Positions 1-8,762 of a stretch of DNA of 64,000 nucleotides are shown here, piece by piece (positions within the stretch are counted from its first letter, which is position 1; the number at the start of each line of letters is the position of its first letter). Source of the stretch: Wukongibacter sp050859025. GTDB lineage: Bacteria > Bacillota > Clostridia > Peptostreptococcales > Caminicellaceae. The notes below the pieces were generated by a model. The model was given only the letters and a program-made list of their open reading frames with translations. It ran no database searches and was not told the DNA's origin. A program made the position numbers and the translations under genes. Location: contig NZ_CP138200.1 of the NCBI RefSeq assembly GCF_050859025.1, positions 4,774,001-4,838,000 of the forward strand. The letters run 5' to 3'.

Positions 1-493
1 GATGAACCGTCTTTGAAACAATTATGGAATTGCGTCTTGTATTTACACAAGCCATCATAGCCGCTTCAACAGCAGCCGTTGGGCCATCATACATAGAAGC
101 ATTTGATACATCCATACCAGTAAGATTACTAATCATAGTTTGATATTCAAATATTACTTGAAGGGTTCCTTGACTTATTTCAGGCTGATATGGCGTGTAT
201 GCCGTATAAAATTCTGATCTCATTGCCAAGTGCTTTACTATTGACGGTATATAGTGATCGTATGCTCCAGCTCCTAGAAAACAAACTAAGTCGGAAATAC
301 TTTTATTTTTATTGCTGATATCTTTCATATGCTCTTTAAGCTCTATTTCTGATAAAGACTTACCTAACTGAAGCTCTCTATTTAATCTAAGTTCACTAGG
401 TATGTCTTCAAATAAATTTTCTATAGAATTAAATCCAATAGCTTCTAACATCTGTTTTTTATCAGCTTCAGTATTGGGAATATATCTATGCAT
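1..493 (-). CDS. gcvPA: Glycine dehydrogenase (decarboxylating) subunit 1, 3' end cut by window edge
   Basis: This is the amino-terminal part (about 164 residues) of the alpha subunit of the two-subunit P-protein, which decarboxylates glycine and passes the aminomethyl group to lipoyl-GcvH. The translation starts MHRYIPNTEADKKQML and contains FLGAGAYDHYIPSIV and YTPYQPEISQGTLQ, all typical of GcvPA. The ATG at 493 follows a strong AAGGAGG site. It lies 26 bases after gcvH and is the third gene of a gcvT-gcvH-gcvPA operon. The reading frame is open to base 1, so the gene is simply truncated by the window. The PLP-binding subunit GcvPB would be expected next but is outside. The identification is secure. 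Confidence 0.95.
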   Translation of the reverse strand, partial: MHRYIPNTEADKKQMLEAIGFNSIENLFEDIPSELRLNRELQLGKSLSEIELKEHMKDISNKNKSISDLVCFLGAGAYDHYIPSIVKHLAMRSEFYTAYTPYQPEISQGTLQVIFEYQTMISNLTGMDVSNASMYDGPTAAVEAAMMACVNTRRNSIIVSKTVH

Positions 494-519
494 AATCTCC
501 CTCCTTACCACAAGTTTAA

Positions 520-906
520 TTAATGACTTTCGCTTTTACAAAACTCTTCATATTCTTTATCATTCATTAGATTATCAAGCTCAGATTTATCTGTCATTTC
601 TACTACTAAAATCCAGCTTTCATATGGCTTCTCATTTAGCAACTCTGGTGAATCTTCTAGCTCTTCATTTACTTCTAAAACCTTTCCCGATACAGGTAAA
701 AATGAATCCGATGCAGCCTTTACGGACTCAATAACTCCAAAAACATCGCCAGCATCTATTTCATCATCAACCTCAGGCATTTCAACATAAACTATTTCTC
801 CAAGTGCATTTTGTGCGTAATCTGTAATTCCAATATAAGACTTATCTCCTTCAACCTTAACCCACTCATGATCCTTTGAATAATAAAGTCCTTCTAATAT
901 TTTCAT
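520..906 (-). CDS. gcvH: Glycine cleavage system H protein
   Basis: A 128-residue lipoyl carrier that shuttles the aminomethyl intermediate between the P, T and L proteins of the cytosolic glycine cleavage complex. The family signature is present: YIGITDYAQNALGEIVYVEMP near residues 23-43, then FGVIESVKAASDSFLPVSG, in which the lysine of ESVKAAS is the lipoylated residue. The length is normal for GcvH. It sits 37 bases after gcvT and 26 before gcvPA, so all three are probably co-transcribed under the upstream glycine riboswitch. The start ATG has a GAGGAAT-type ribosome site. Nothing unusual was seen. Confidence 0.97.
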   Translation of the reverse strand: MKILEGLYYSKDHEWVKVEGDKSYIGITDYAQNALGEIVYVEMPEVDDEIDAGDVFGVIESVKAASDSFLPVSGKVLEVNEELEDSPELLNEKPYESWILVVEMTDKSELDNLMNDKEYEEFCKSESH

Positions 907-943
907 AATAAATTCCTCCTTAAAATATTAATTTTATTTACCT

Positions 944-2050
944 TTATTTTTTATACTTTTTAGTATAGAACCTCTTGCTTACTACTTTTGCCTTCAAGAT
1001 TCTCTTTCTTACTTTAATTTCAATTGGAGTTTCAAGCTTAGCATATTCAATATCAACCATAGCTAAACCAATATTTTTATTTACAGTTGGTGCTGCATAT
1101 CCAGTAGTTACAAAGCCAATTTTCTTTCCATCTGCCATTACATCATATCCATGTCTTGGTATTCCCTTATCTATCATTTCGAATCCAACAATTTTTCTTT
1201 TAAGGCCTTCTTCTTTTTGCTTCACTAAAGACTCTTTTCCAATAAAGTTTTCCTTATCAAGCTTTACGAAAAATCCCAATCCCGCTTCAAGTGGCGTTAT
1301 ATCCTCAGATAATTCATTACCATAAAGAGGCAATGCAGCCTCAAACCTTAATGTATCTCTTGCACCAAGTCCCGCAGGCTTCAATCCATATTCTTTCCCT
1401 GCCTCCATTAGTTTATCCCAAACCGATTCAGCATCATCATGGGAAATATATATTTCAAATCCATCTTCACCCGTATATCCTGTTCTAGAAACTAGACAAT
1501 TAGCACTTCCTATCTTAACATCTCTCTTACAATAGAAGAAGCCTATTTCAGAAAGCTCTGTATCCGTTAGTTTCTGTAATATCTTCTGGGCATTGGGTCC
1601 CTGAATAGCCATCTCCGATACATCATCGGATATGTTAGTGACCTCTACCTCATAAGATCCTACATTTTCCTTCATCCATTTGAAATCCTTTTCTATATTG
1701 CTGGCGTTAATTACAAGAAAAAAATGATTATTTGTAAACTTGTAAACTAGAAGATCATCTACAATTCCACCGTGATGATAACACATAAAGGTATAAATAA
1801 CCTGATTATCTTCAAGAACTGATACATCATTAGTAACTAAATTTTGAACAAAATCAAAGGCTTCTTTTCCTTTAACCTCTACCTCACCCATATGAGATAC
1901 ATCAAATAGTCCAGCAAAGTTTCTAACGGATTCATGTTCCGCAGTTAGACCCTCGTACTGCACTGGAAGGGCCCATCCTGAAAAGTTAACAATTTTCCCT
2001 CCATGCTTTTCATGAGCCTTAAAAAGAGATGTTTTTCTTAATTCAGACAT
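944..2050 (-). CDS. gcvT: Aminomethyltransferase (glycine cleavage T protein)
   Basis: A 368-residue folate-binding T protein. It releases ammonia from the aminomethyl-lipoyl arm and makes 5,10-methylene-tetrahydrofolate. Recognisable segments are the N-terminal LFKAHEKHGGKIVNFSGWALP, the folate-site region around GLFDVSHMGEVEVKG, LVSRTGYTGEDGFEIY near residue 190, and the C-terminal domain containing GFVTTGYAAPTVNKNIGLAMV. The length matches the family. It is the first gene of the gcv operon. A leader of about 520 bases precedes it, carrying a tandem glycine riboswitch, a terminator and an extra GC-rich hairpin, so expression is probably controlled by glycine at transcription elongation. Confidence 0.97.
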   Translation of the reverse strand: MSELRKTSLFKAHEKHGGKIVNFSGWALPVQYEGLTAEHESVRNFAGLFDVSHMGEVEVKGKEAFDFVQNLVTNDVSVLEDNQVIYTFMCYHHGGIVDDLLVYKFTNNHFFLVINASNIEKDFKWMKENVGSYEVEVTNISDDVSEMAIQGPNAQKILQKLTDTELSEIGFFYCKRDVKIGSANCLVSRTGYTGEDGFEIYISHDDAESVWDKLMEAGKEYGLKPAGLGARDTLRFEAALPLYGNELSEDITPLEAGLGFFVKLDKENFIGKESLVKQKEEGLKRKIVGFEMIDKGIPRHGYDVMADGKKIGFVTTGYAAPTVNKNIGLAMVDIEYAKLETPIEIKVRKRILKAKVVSKRFYTKKYKK

Positions 2051-2210
2051 AATAAAATTCCTCCTTCCAAATTTGTTTTCTCTGCATCTTGGAATATAGT
2101 CATAATCTCATGCTCAATCATTAGTTAAACCATATTTAGTATTATAGGTTAAATTTCCTTATAATATCATTTCATATTAAAAATTATATCCTATATTCAA
2201 AGAAACGTTT

Positions 2211-2229
2211 CCCCCTTAGTCACGGGGGG
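2211..2229 (-). other. GC-rich hairpin in the gcvT leader, unassigned
   Basis: On the minus strand six C, an eight-base loop and five G form a short, very stable stem (CCCCCC/GGGGG) about 160 bases before gcvT and about 50 bases beyond the riboswitch terminator. It is striking in such AT-rich DNA. No T-run follows, so it is not a standard terminator. It could be a second regulatory element, an RNA-stabilising 5' stem or part of a larger fold. No known riboswitch class was recognised in the flanking bases. Confidence 0.5.
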
Positions 2230-2274
2230 TATGTATCACCGCCTTCTACGCCCTTTTCTTCATTTATCCTATAC

Positions 2275-2322
2275 AATAAAAAAAGAATATAAGGACATAT
2301 AAAAAATTATGCCATTATATTC
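2275..2322 (-). terminator. Riboswitch-linked intrinsic terminator
   Basis: Read on the minus strand, GAATATAA (2315-2322) pairs with TTATATTC (2285-2292) around a loop of about 22 bases and is followed at once by seven T. The 5' arm starts exactly where the second glycine aptamer closes. Aptamer folding and terminator folding can therefore compete, as expected for an expression platform. Confidence 0.7.
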
Positions 2323-2515
2323 TCTGTCTTCCAACCTGAGAGCTTCTACATTCTTGTAATAACATAATACAAATAACGTATTTCCCCTTCGGCGCCGAAT
2401 CCCCGGACTCTCCAGAGTTCCATCAGGTAACGCTCCTTTTGCCTGAAAGTTTCTATAAAAAGCTGGCCACCTTTTATATTGCTTCTTCGGCTTCTTTACA
2501 AGACATCTCACGCTA
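2322..2515 (-). promoter_or_regulatory. Tandem glycine riboswitch
   Basis: The minus-strand RNA carries two copies of the glycine aptamer core. The downstream aptamer has CTCTGGAGAGTCCGGGG, then GGCGCCGAAGGGGAAA (about 2381-2396), closing with CTCTCAGGTTGGAAGACAGAG. The upstream aptamer has GCCGAAGAAGCAA (2479-2491) and TTTCAGGCAAAAGGAGCG. Glycine riboswitches of this class sit before gcv operons and usually turn them on when glycine is high, which fits the location before gcvT. The upstream core has AA in place of the usual GG after CCGAAG, a visible deviation. An 80-codon reading frame in this stretch is accidental. Confidence 0.93.
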
Positions 2516-2568
2516 CCATCATTTGGTAATTTAAATTTTCAAATAGACATCACTTTGATGTTATATCT

Positions 2569-2597
2569 ATAATACAATATTTTTCTGAAAATTACAA
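2569..2597 (-). promoter_or_regulatory. Sigma-A-type promoter of the gcv operon
   Basis: On the minus strand TTGTAA (2592-2597) and TATTAT (2569-2574) are separated by exactly 17 bases. Transcription would start about 50 bases before the first riboswitch aptamer. The rest of 2600-2786 shows no further feature. Confidence 0.65.
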
Positions 2598-2786
2598 TAT
2601 TTGATATTGTTTTAACATCACCTTATTTTATTTTTCATTTCACTGCAATCCATATAATAAGTATAGTAGAATCAAAACTCTTCATATACTATATATAACA
2701 AAAAAAGATCAAAACATGAGTATTTTATACATATTAGCGAAAATTTATTTAAGTAGGTTGATTAAATATTTATCAAATAAAATTAT

Positions 2787-3503
2787 TTAATATCCAATCA
2801 CCTGTTCCAATAATTCATTTAGAAAACTCCTATATTCTTCTTCATTTTTTTGCACTTCCAGTTTCTCAGCAAAATATTTTCCTAATATTTTTTCCAACTC
2901 TATAATATTTTTACCGATATTGCTTTTTCTCTGATTATATTCTTTCAGCAATCTATATTCTTCTTTAGTAATGGAGTATTTATAATTCTGATTTTTAGCG
3001 TTATTCATTTCAAGGGCCATAGGAATATCCTTCTTCTCGACCACTACAACCATTGTAGATCCAAGGTAATCACCAGCCCTTTTATGCTGCTTTGAAAAAA
3101 ATATCAATATCACACCTACTCCATAGTTATCAATGATTATTCTAAAAAGATTTCGGATAATAGAATGCTTTATTGTTATTGGTTCTCCATTATTTCGGAG
3201 AGTCCTAATACTTAAAAGTTTCTTACCTGGTGTCATTCCATTCATGACCATTTCAAATATTATAAAATAGCCATAGGTTATCAGCCAAACAAGTATAATA
3301 ACTCCGCCTACAAACCATCCTCCATATTCATCAAATAATTCCTGTGGATCTATATGTAGGACGATAATGGTTATTAAAATAACTGATATTGCTAAGGCTT
3401 GAATTAATAAGTCTATTACAGCTGCAGCCCCTCTAGACCCTAATCCTGCTAATCTGTATTCTACTTCTATATTTTCAGGCGTCGTAATCTTTACCGTATT
3501 CAT
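2787..3503 (-). CDS. RDD family integral membrane protein
   Basis: A 238-residue membrane protein of the RDD family, named for conserved Arg and Asp residues. It begins MNTVKITTPENIEVEYRLAG, then SRGAAAVIDLLIQ opens the first membrane helix, with helices near 30-50, 66-88 and 125-140. GMTPGKKLLSIRTL and KRAGDYLGSTMVV are hallmark RDD segments. The charged tail after residue 160 is probably cytoplasmic. The start follows GGGGGGAAATT. It is divergent from the SpoIIM-like gene across a 230-base gap that holds a C-family repeat. RDD, SpoIIM-like, DUF58, MoxR, DUF4350 and DUF4129 genes commonly travel together. The function is unknown, possibly transport or envelope homeostasis. Confidence 0.85.
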   Translation of the reverse strand: MNTVKITTPENIEVEYRLAGLGSRGAAAVIDLLIQALAISVILITIIVLHIDPQELFDEYGGWFVGGVIILVWLITYGYFIIFEMVMNGMTPGKKLLSIRTLRNNGEPITIKHSIIRNLFRIIIDNYGVGVILIFFSKQHKRAGDYLGSTMVVVVEKKDIPMALEMNNAKNQNYKYSITKEEYRLLKEYNQRKSNIGKNIIELEKILGKYFAEKLEVQKNEEEYRSFLNELLEQVIGY

Positions 3504-3540
3504 AATTTCCCCCCATTCCTTGTTTTAACTTTAAACTAAG

Positions 3541-3650
3541 GCTATATATAGAAAACACTTATAAATCTACATTATGAGTTTTTGAATATACAAAGTTTTT
3601 AATGATATTTGATTAATCAAAATGTAAAAGCTTCATTGCAATTTCTATCG
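3541..3650. repeat. Palindromic repeat family C, copy 1
   Basis: About 110 bases that match copies at 11436-11543 and 46423-46529. The left arm contains ATAGAAAACACTTATAAATC and the right arm AATCAAAATGTAAAAGC, which pair imperfectly. The ends carry TATAGAA-like sequence. It lies in the divergent gap between the RDD and SpoIIM-like genes. The structure suggests a small non-autonomous element with no coding capacity. Confidence 0.75.
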
Positions 3651-3733
3651 AACAATCAGAATCAATTTCTGGAATTTACCCATTTATTTCTAATTATTTA
3701 TTTGATACAATAGTTGAGGAGAGGTGGTTAATT

Positions 3734-4684
3734 TTGAAAGACAATATATTTATACAAAAACATTCATCCTCATGGGAAGAATTAAAGCAACTCACTGATA
3801 TATTAGACCAAAAAGGAATTTCGACTCTCAAACCAAAGGAGTTACGTAGTTTTTTATACCTTTTTCGTACAACGAGTCATCATCTAGCATATTCTAGAAC
3901 CCATTTCCAAGAAAGTGATATAGTCCCCTATTTAAACTCTTTGATTGGACGGGCTCATAATCATATATATGCAGTAAAAAGGGGAAACCTTTCTGGTATA
4001 TTTAAATACTTTAGAGTTGAATTTCCAAAGCATGTAAAAATATATCATAAATATATACTTTCTGCATTCTTAATCTTCATGATTGGATTCTTCTTAAGCT
4101 TGGTCCTAGTTACAATGAATTCTGAAAACGCCTCATATTTTCTACCCCAAACTATGATTGAAAACATAGATTGGGATATGAGCTCTAATGAAGCTTGGGA
4201 TTATCCTCTTATGTCTAGTATTATAATGGTTAACAATATATCTGTATCTTTTAAAGCTTTTGTATTTGGTGTAACCCTTGGTATTGGAACAATATATGTT
4301 CTATTTTACAACGGAGCAATATTAGGAGCCTTAACTGGTCTGGTATATATTTTCGGAAATCCAGTTCACTATTGGTCATTGATTTTACCTCATGGAATAA
4401 TTGAGCTAACTGCTATCTTTATTTCTGGCGGTGCCGGATTAATAGTAGCACGTAGTATTTTAATTCCAAGAGAATATTTAAGAAAACATTCAATTATTAA
4501 AGGGGCTAAAGAAGCAGTTTCATTAGTTTTTGGTATTATTTTAATGCTTATTATAGCTGGAGTTATTGAAGGTTTCTTTACTCCACTAGACATATCCCCA
4601 AATGGTAAACTAATGTTTGCTCTAGCAACAGCCGTGGGACTATCTCTTTATTTTTCAATTCCCTATTTTAACAAAGATAACTAA
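3734..4684 (+). CDS. SpoIIM / DUF95-family membrane protein
   Basis: A 316-residue protein. About 100 N-terminal residues are cytoplasmic, followed by five or six membrane helices (about 112-132, 172-195, 198-215, 222-245, 262-285, 292-308). FKAFVFGVTLGIGTIYVLFYNGAILG followed by LILPHGIIELTAIFISGGAGL is the recognisable SpoIIM/DUF95 core. True SpoIIM acts in engulfment during sporulation, but paralogues in RDD-MoxR clusters are not known to. Start choice: TTG at 3734, seven bases after AGGTGG. It points away from the RDD gene and converges on the DUF58 gene. A role in the membrane assembly encoded by this cluster is inferred from context. Confidence 0.82.
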   Translation: MKDNIFIQKHSSSWEELKQLTDILDQKGISTLKPKELRSFLYLFRTTSHHLAYSRTHFQESDIVPYLNSLIGRAHNHIYAVKRGNLSGIFKYFRVEFPKHVKIYHKYILSAFLIFMIGFFLSLVLVTMNSENASYFLPQTMIENIDWDMSSNEAWDYPLMSSIIMVNNISVSFKAFVFGVTLGIGTIYVLFYNGAILGALTGLVYIFGNPVHYWSLILPHGIIELTAIFISGGAGLIVARSILIPREYLRKHSIIKGAKEAVSLVFGIILMLIIAGVIEGFFTPLDISPNGKLMFALATAVGLSLYFSIPYFNKDN

Positions 4685-4697
4685 AAATTATTTGTTA

Positions 4698-4775
4698 GTT
4701 ATAAGTTACATGTTTCAAGTTAAAGGCATAAATCTTTTTCTACATACCCTTTTCTTGGAACATGTAACTTACAAC
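4698..4775. terminator. Long inverted repeat between convergent genes
   Basis: Arms of 22 bases (4698-4719 and 4754-4775) match at 20 positions around a 34-base loop. They sit exactly between the 3' ends of the SpoIIM-like and DUF58 genes. There is no strong T-run, so it is either a bidirectional terminator or a remnant of another small palindromic element. Confidence 0.55.
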
Positions 4776-4776
4776 T

Positions 4777-6096
4777 TTACAGTATCCTATTCTTTATATG
4801 TAAATATCTATTTATTACGTTCATTGCAAGTTTTTCTGGTATACATTCTATACACATAATTCCCTTTGCATTTAATTTATGAATGATTCTTTTACGCTCC
4901 TTAAGACTTTCAAGGACTACACCCTTAGTAAATATTTCATTCTCTCTTTTAGCTGATACTGATGCCATATCTTCAAGCTTTTCGTCCTTCATCAGTACTA
5001 CCATTACAATATTATTTTTTGAGAGGACTGAAAGTATCCCTATCATTTCCTCAGCTTCTTCAATTGTATCAAAGTCAGTAAATAGAACCATCAAGCTTCT
5101 TCGTCTTTCTTTCCTCTTTAAATAATAAAAGGCTTCTTCATAATTTGATGTATAATTAGTATGCTCTACATGATACAAGGCTTCCATAAGCCGGTTTCTA
5201 TGATTGCTACCCTTTCCAGGTAGTATAAAATTATTTACCTCTGTATTAAAAAGCATAAGTCCTGATCTATCTCCATTTTGATTTACTATATCAGATAGTA
5301 ATAATCCAGTATTAATTGCAAGATCTAGCTTTTTATATCCTCTAACAGAATAACTCATAGGTCTTCCTGTATCAATTAATATATATATATGTTGGTTTTT
5401 TTCAGGTTCATATTGATTCACAATGGGTCTATTTTCTCTCGCAGTTGCCTTCCAATTTATCTTTCTATATTCATCTCCTTGAACATAATCTCTTAAGCTT
5501 TCAAACTGTGTTCCATGCCCAAGGATTTTCATAGATTTTTCACCTATCCTACTGAATTTACTATTATACACTGCTAAACGATATTTTTTTAGATCCTTAA
5601 GATTAGGATATACCTTATATTCTCTATTCATAGATACTTTAAACTGTTTCATACAAAGCTTAAGATTACTTTCATATCGTATATGAATATGACCAAATTT
5701 AAAAATTCCTCTTTTTTTAGGTATAACTCCATATTCAAAATCCTGTTTTTCATACTTGTCAATATGTCCTCTCATGACTTTTCTATTAGATTCAAAGTGA
5801 AAATCAGGGATTTCATCCTTTAACTCCATGTATATTCTCTTATCAGATTTGTTATATACCCTAAGCTTTATTTTTTCTCTCTCATAAATTGAAAGTTTAT
5901 CTTCACCAATTCTTTCTATTTCAAATTCTTCACTGGAGGGTGAAATATAATAGTCTAATATCAATGCAGTAAAACAGGCTATATTATACATAATAAATGT
6001 AGTTAAATGGATTCCTACCAGATAAGAGCCCCCTACCAATAAGATTCCTAATCCTAGAATAAATATAAATCGTTTTGTAAATATCACTTTAATCAC
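4777..6096 (-). CDS. DUF58 domain protein (vWA-like), MoxR partner
   Basis: A 439-residue protein with two N-terminal membrane helices (about 8-25 and 28-45), a beta-rich middle section and a C-terminal DUF58/vWA-like domain. The hallmark is YVQGDEYRKINWKATARENRP near 207-227, followed by IYILIDTGRPMSY, in which the DxGRxM segment resembles a metal-site vWA motif. DUF58 proteins usually pair with MoxR ATPases, and the MoxR gene ends only 8 bases upstream. The start is GTG at 6096 or 6087; the second is better spaced from GGAG. A chaperone-like role in assembling membrane or metal enzymes is inferred for the family and unproven here. Confidence 0.85.
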   Translation of the reverse strand: MIKVIFTKRFIFILGLGILLVGGSYLVGIHLTTFIMYNIACFTALILDYYISPSSEEFEIERIGEDKLSIYEREKIKLRVYNKSDKRIYMELKDEIPDFHFESNRKVMRGHIDKYEKQDFEYGVIPKKRGIFKFGHIHIRYESNLKLCMKQFKVSMNREYKVYPNLKDLKKYRLAVYNSKFSRIGEKSMKILGHGTQFESLRDYVQGDEYRKINWKATARENRPIVNQYEPEKNQHIYILIDTGRPMSYSVRGYKKLDLAINTGLLLSDIVNQNGDRSGLMLFNTEVNNFILPGKGSNHRNRLMEALYHVEHTNYTSNYEEAFYYLKRKERRRSLMVLFTDFDTIEEAEEMIGILSVLSKNNIVMVVLMKDEKLEDMASVSAKRENEIFTKGVVLESLKERKRIIHKLNAKGIMCIECIPEKLAMNVINRYLHIKNRIL

Positions 6097-6104
6097 CTAG
6101 CTCC

Positions 6105-7070
6105 TTACCTCGGTACTTTAACCTGAGATAGTATACTGTCAATTACTTGATCTTCAGTCATTCCTTCTATTTGAACCTCCGGCTTTAAAATAATCCTATG
6201 CCTCAAAGAAGGTATTGCAACACTCTTGATATCCTCTGGAATAACATAATCTCTGCCATTAATGACTGCATATGCTTTTGATGCCATTAGTAGTGTTATT
6301 GATCCCCTCGGACTACTTCCTATATCAATAAAAGGATGATTTCTAGTTTCTGTTATAATGCTAATGATATATTCCATTAAAGCTTCATCTATTTGAGTAC
6401 TATCTATCTCACTTCTACATTTTAGTATATCATCTCCATTACATACTACATTAACCCCAGCACTGTCTAAATCAATGCTTGTAAAACCCTCATTATAATT
6501 CTTTAGTACCTGCTTTTCAGCTAGAGCCGATGGATAGCTTACGATTAGCTTCATCAAAAACCTATCCATCAGGGCCTCGGGCAAAGGATATGTACCCTCA
6601 TACTCAATAGGGTTTTGCGTAGCGAAAACCATATACGGGCTTGGCAGCTTCATAGCCTCCCCATCAATTGTTACGGTCTGCTCCTCCATTGACTCCAATA
6701 GACCAGCTTGGGTTTTTGGAGGTGTACGATTAATCTCATCGGCTAAAAGAAAGTTAGTAAACACAGGTCCTTTTTTCAGCTCAAATTCCCTTGTTTGCAT
6801 ATTAAAAACCTTTATACCAGTAACATCAGCGGGCATAAGGTCCGGGGTAAACTGTATTCTTTTAAAATCTACTCCAATTGCCTTAGATAAGACCCTAACC
6901 ATGAGGGTCTTTGCAAGACCTGGTACTCCTTCAAGCAACACATGTCCACCACATAGAAGAGCAGTCAAGCTAAACTTTAGTAGTTCGTCCTGTTCTATAA
7001 CAACCTTCTTTACTTCTAAATTAATCTTATCTACTATATTTTTTGTATACCCCTTTTTAACGCTTTCCAC
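6105..7070 (-). CDS. MoxR-family AAA+ ATPase
   Basis: A 321-residue AAA+ protein. Walker A is GGHVLLEGVPGLAKTLMVRV near residues 41-60. Walker B is FLLADEINRTPPKTQAGLLE near 107-127. Sensor and arginine-finger regions follow in FATQNPIEYEGTYPLPEALM, and the C-terminal lid contains SPRGSITLLMASKAYA. These are typical MoxR features. MoxR ATPases act as cytoplasmic chaperones for vWA partners, here presumably the adjacent DUF58 protein. The start codon lies 37 bases inside the end of the DUF4350 gene, so the two are translationally linked. The family call is very secure; the client is not known. Confidence 0.93.
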   Translation of the reverse strand: MESVKKGYTKNIVDKINLEVKKVVIEQDELLKFSLTALLCGGHVLLEGVPGLAKTLMVRVLSKAIGVDFKRIQFTPDLMPADVTGIKVFNMQTREFELKKGPVFTNFLLADEINRTPPKTQAGLLESMEEQTVTIDGEAMKLPSPYMVFATQNPIEYEGTYPLPEALMDRFLMKLIVSYPSALAEKQVLKNYNEGFTSIDLDSAGVNVVCNGDDILKCRSEIDSTQIDEALMEYIISIITETRNHPFIDIGSSPRGSITLLMASKAYAVINGRDYVIPEDIKSVAIPSLRHRIILKPEVQIEGMTEDQVIDSILSQVKVPR

Positions 7071-8125
7071 TGTTCTTCTCTCCTTTGTACTAGTATTTTA
7101 TTAAGCTCCTGTATAAGAGATATCATTTCTAAGTACTTTTTACTCTTCCTTCTCTTACTTATCTCATCTATCATTCCATTCTCTATAAAATCATACAACT
7201 TTTTTGCCCTATTGAGTCTAGGTAAATTCTTTTCTTCCCAAAATCCTATCCACTTTTGGCTACTGTTTTTACTTTTACCAAATATTTTTTCACATTCTTG
7301 CAGGAAGCCTTCATAGTAACTTTCTAAAACAACTTCCCAGCATTCTGCCTGTCTATACAGGGATGCTACTGAAAAAATATATTCATTTTCAGCTCTCTCC
7401 ACCTCTTCATAAAGTGGAACAGGCTTACCAAATCGTCTACCCTTATATAAAATAATGGCTATAATCAAGAAAACTAATTGATATAACATTAATTTAATCC
7501 CCTTTGGTATATCAGCCCATAGCGACTTATTTTCAGCCCTAGAGTACTGGTAAAACTCATTGAATTCGATTATACTATAGCTCCATTCATCAATACTCTT
7601 GAGTATCCAATATGCACTATCAGTAGCCTTAGCTAGTGTCTTATTAATTATAAGGTCACTATCTCCTATTAATAAGTTTCCTTCTTTATAACTAAAAACC
7701 GCTGATTTTTTTTCGTTGGCAGAATAGTAGGCATCTATTTCCTCTCCATAATTAGGTTCAAGCTCCTCCCACTCATTACTCAAAAAAATCAGTTTTCCAC
7801 CTTTTCCTATCCAGTTTCTAATTTTTTCGTTATTTATATCTATTCTTTCGTTATTTATAGGAACAATAACAATTTGAACCTCATCATAAATATTATCTTC
7901 TATCTTATCTAAGGCCAGCTTAACTGGATAATCCAGTTCCTTCATCACTTCATACATTATACTTACACCCATAGATCCTTTATTTAGAATTGAATAGGGA
8001 ATCGATCTATTATTTTTGTTTCCAGAAAAATTTAAACTCATCCATAGAAAAATAGGTATTAATATAATAAAAATAACTATATCTCTTTTATTTTTTATCT
8101 TCAATACCATACACCCCATTCTCAA
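7034..8125 (-). CDS. DUF4350 domain protein
   Basis: A membrane-anchored protein of up to 363 residues. A helix near residues 13-30 is followed by an extracytoplasmic region containing YSILNKGSMGVSIMYEVMKE and GGKLIFLSNEWEELEP, both typical of the DUF4350 fold. A second helix (about 211-226) and a charged cytoplasmic tail follow. DUF4350 proteins are regular members of MoxR/DUF58/DUF4129 operons. The start is uncertain: the longest frame begins at 8125, but GGGGTG seven bases before TTG at 8104 gives a better site. It overlaps the genes on both sides, showing tight coupling. Biochemical function is unknown. Confidence 0.75.
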   Translation of the reverse strand: MRMGCMVLKIKNKRDIVIFIILIPIFLWMSLNFSGNKNNRSIPYSILNKGSMGVSIMYEVMKELDYPVKLALDKIEDNIYDEVQIVIVPINNERIDINNEKIRNWIGKGGKLIFLSNEWEELEPNYGEEIDAYYSANEKKSAVFSYKEGNLLIGDSDLIINKTLAKATDSAYWILKSIDEWSYSIIEFNEFYQYSRAENKSLWADIPKGIKLMLYQLVFLIIAIILYKGRRFGKPVPLYEEVERAENEYIFSVASLYRQAECWEVVLESYYEGFLQECEKIFGKSKNSSQKWIGFWEEKNLPRLNRAKKLYDFIENGMIDEISKRRKSKKYLEMISLIQELNKILVQRREEQWKALKRGIQKI

Positions 8126-8762
8126 GTACTGTCACCATATTTTCCCAGGATTCATATATCTCCTCGTCTATTTTCTTATGCCCATACCATACCTTATTGA
8201 ATAGGTCTGTAACATTTTCGAATAATTCTATACATTTAAAATTGCTCTTTCTAAGATTACTAGTTATTTCACTATTGGTTTGAGTTTCATCTAGATACAA
8301 AAGGTTAGCGTTATTCATTTGAAAAAGAAGAGCAATAAAGCTATATCTAAGGGCCTCTCTGTATTTACCTAAACCTTTAAGCCTCTTAGCCCGCTCTTTA
8401 AGACTTTCTTTTGTAGTTTTGTTATCAATTACTTCCCCTAGTATTCTAATTATCTTCTTTTCCTTCTTTATCATTCTCTTTATATATAACATTATTAATA
8501 CTGTCATTAAAGCAATAAGGACACATCCTATAATAATGACTCCATTAGATATTGACGGGGCAGTTCTAACTATTTCACTCTCATCAAAGTTAACTGATCT
8601 CAGCAATTCTTCTATCCATGAAATAATTCTCTTCTCTAGCCTTTCCATTAAATCAGCATAATCCCTAAGATGCCTATATTCTATTTTTTGTAGAATTTTC
8701 TCAATAGTCTCATCGAATATTTCTTTGCTTGGAGTCATCAGTAGATGTAATAAATTTCTCAC
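8088..8762 (-). CDS. DUF4129 domain membrane protein
   Basis: A 224-residue protein with one central helix (about 73-92) and a cytoplasmic C-terminal DUF4129 region. The recognisable pieces are YREALRYSFIALLFQMNNAN, TNSEITSNLRK and FNKVWYGHKKIDEE. DUF4129 modules are often fused to transglutaminase domains; here the protein stands alone among the MoxR-cluster genes. The start is GTG at 8762, four bases after AAGGAG, inside the 3' end of the upstream gene (53-base overlap). It overlaps the DUF4350 gene by about 38 bases. Function is unknown; the neighbourhood suggests one membrane complex. Confidence 0.78.
   Translation of the reverse strand: MRNLLHLLMTPSKEIFDETIEKILQKIEYRHLRDYADLMERLEKRIISWIEELLRSVNFDESEIVRTAPSISNGVIIIGCVLIALMTVLIMLYIKRMIKKEKKIIRILGEVIDNKTTKESLKERAKRLKGLGKYREALRYSFIALLFQMNNANLLYLDETQTNSEITSNLRKSNFKCIELFENVTDLFNKVWYGHKKIDEEIYESWENMVTVLENGVYGIEDKK

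Noticed and set aside
402..734. A 110-codon plus-strand frame across gcvPA and gcvH
   Set aside because: It is antisense to two well-identified genes and its translation resembles nothing; a shadow frame.
2269..2511. An 80-codon open frame on the minus strand before gcvT
   Set aside because: It lies entirely within the tandem glycine riboswitch and its terminator; base identity is explained by RNA structure and there is no family match.
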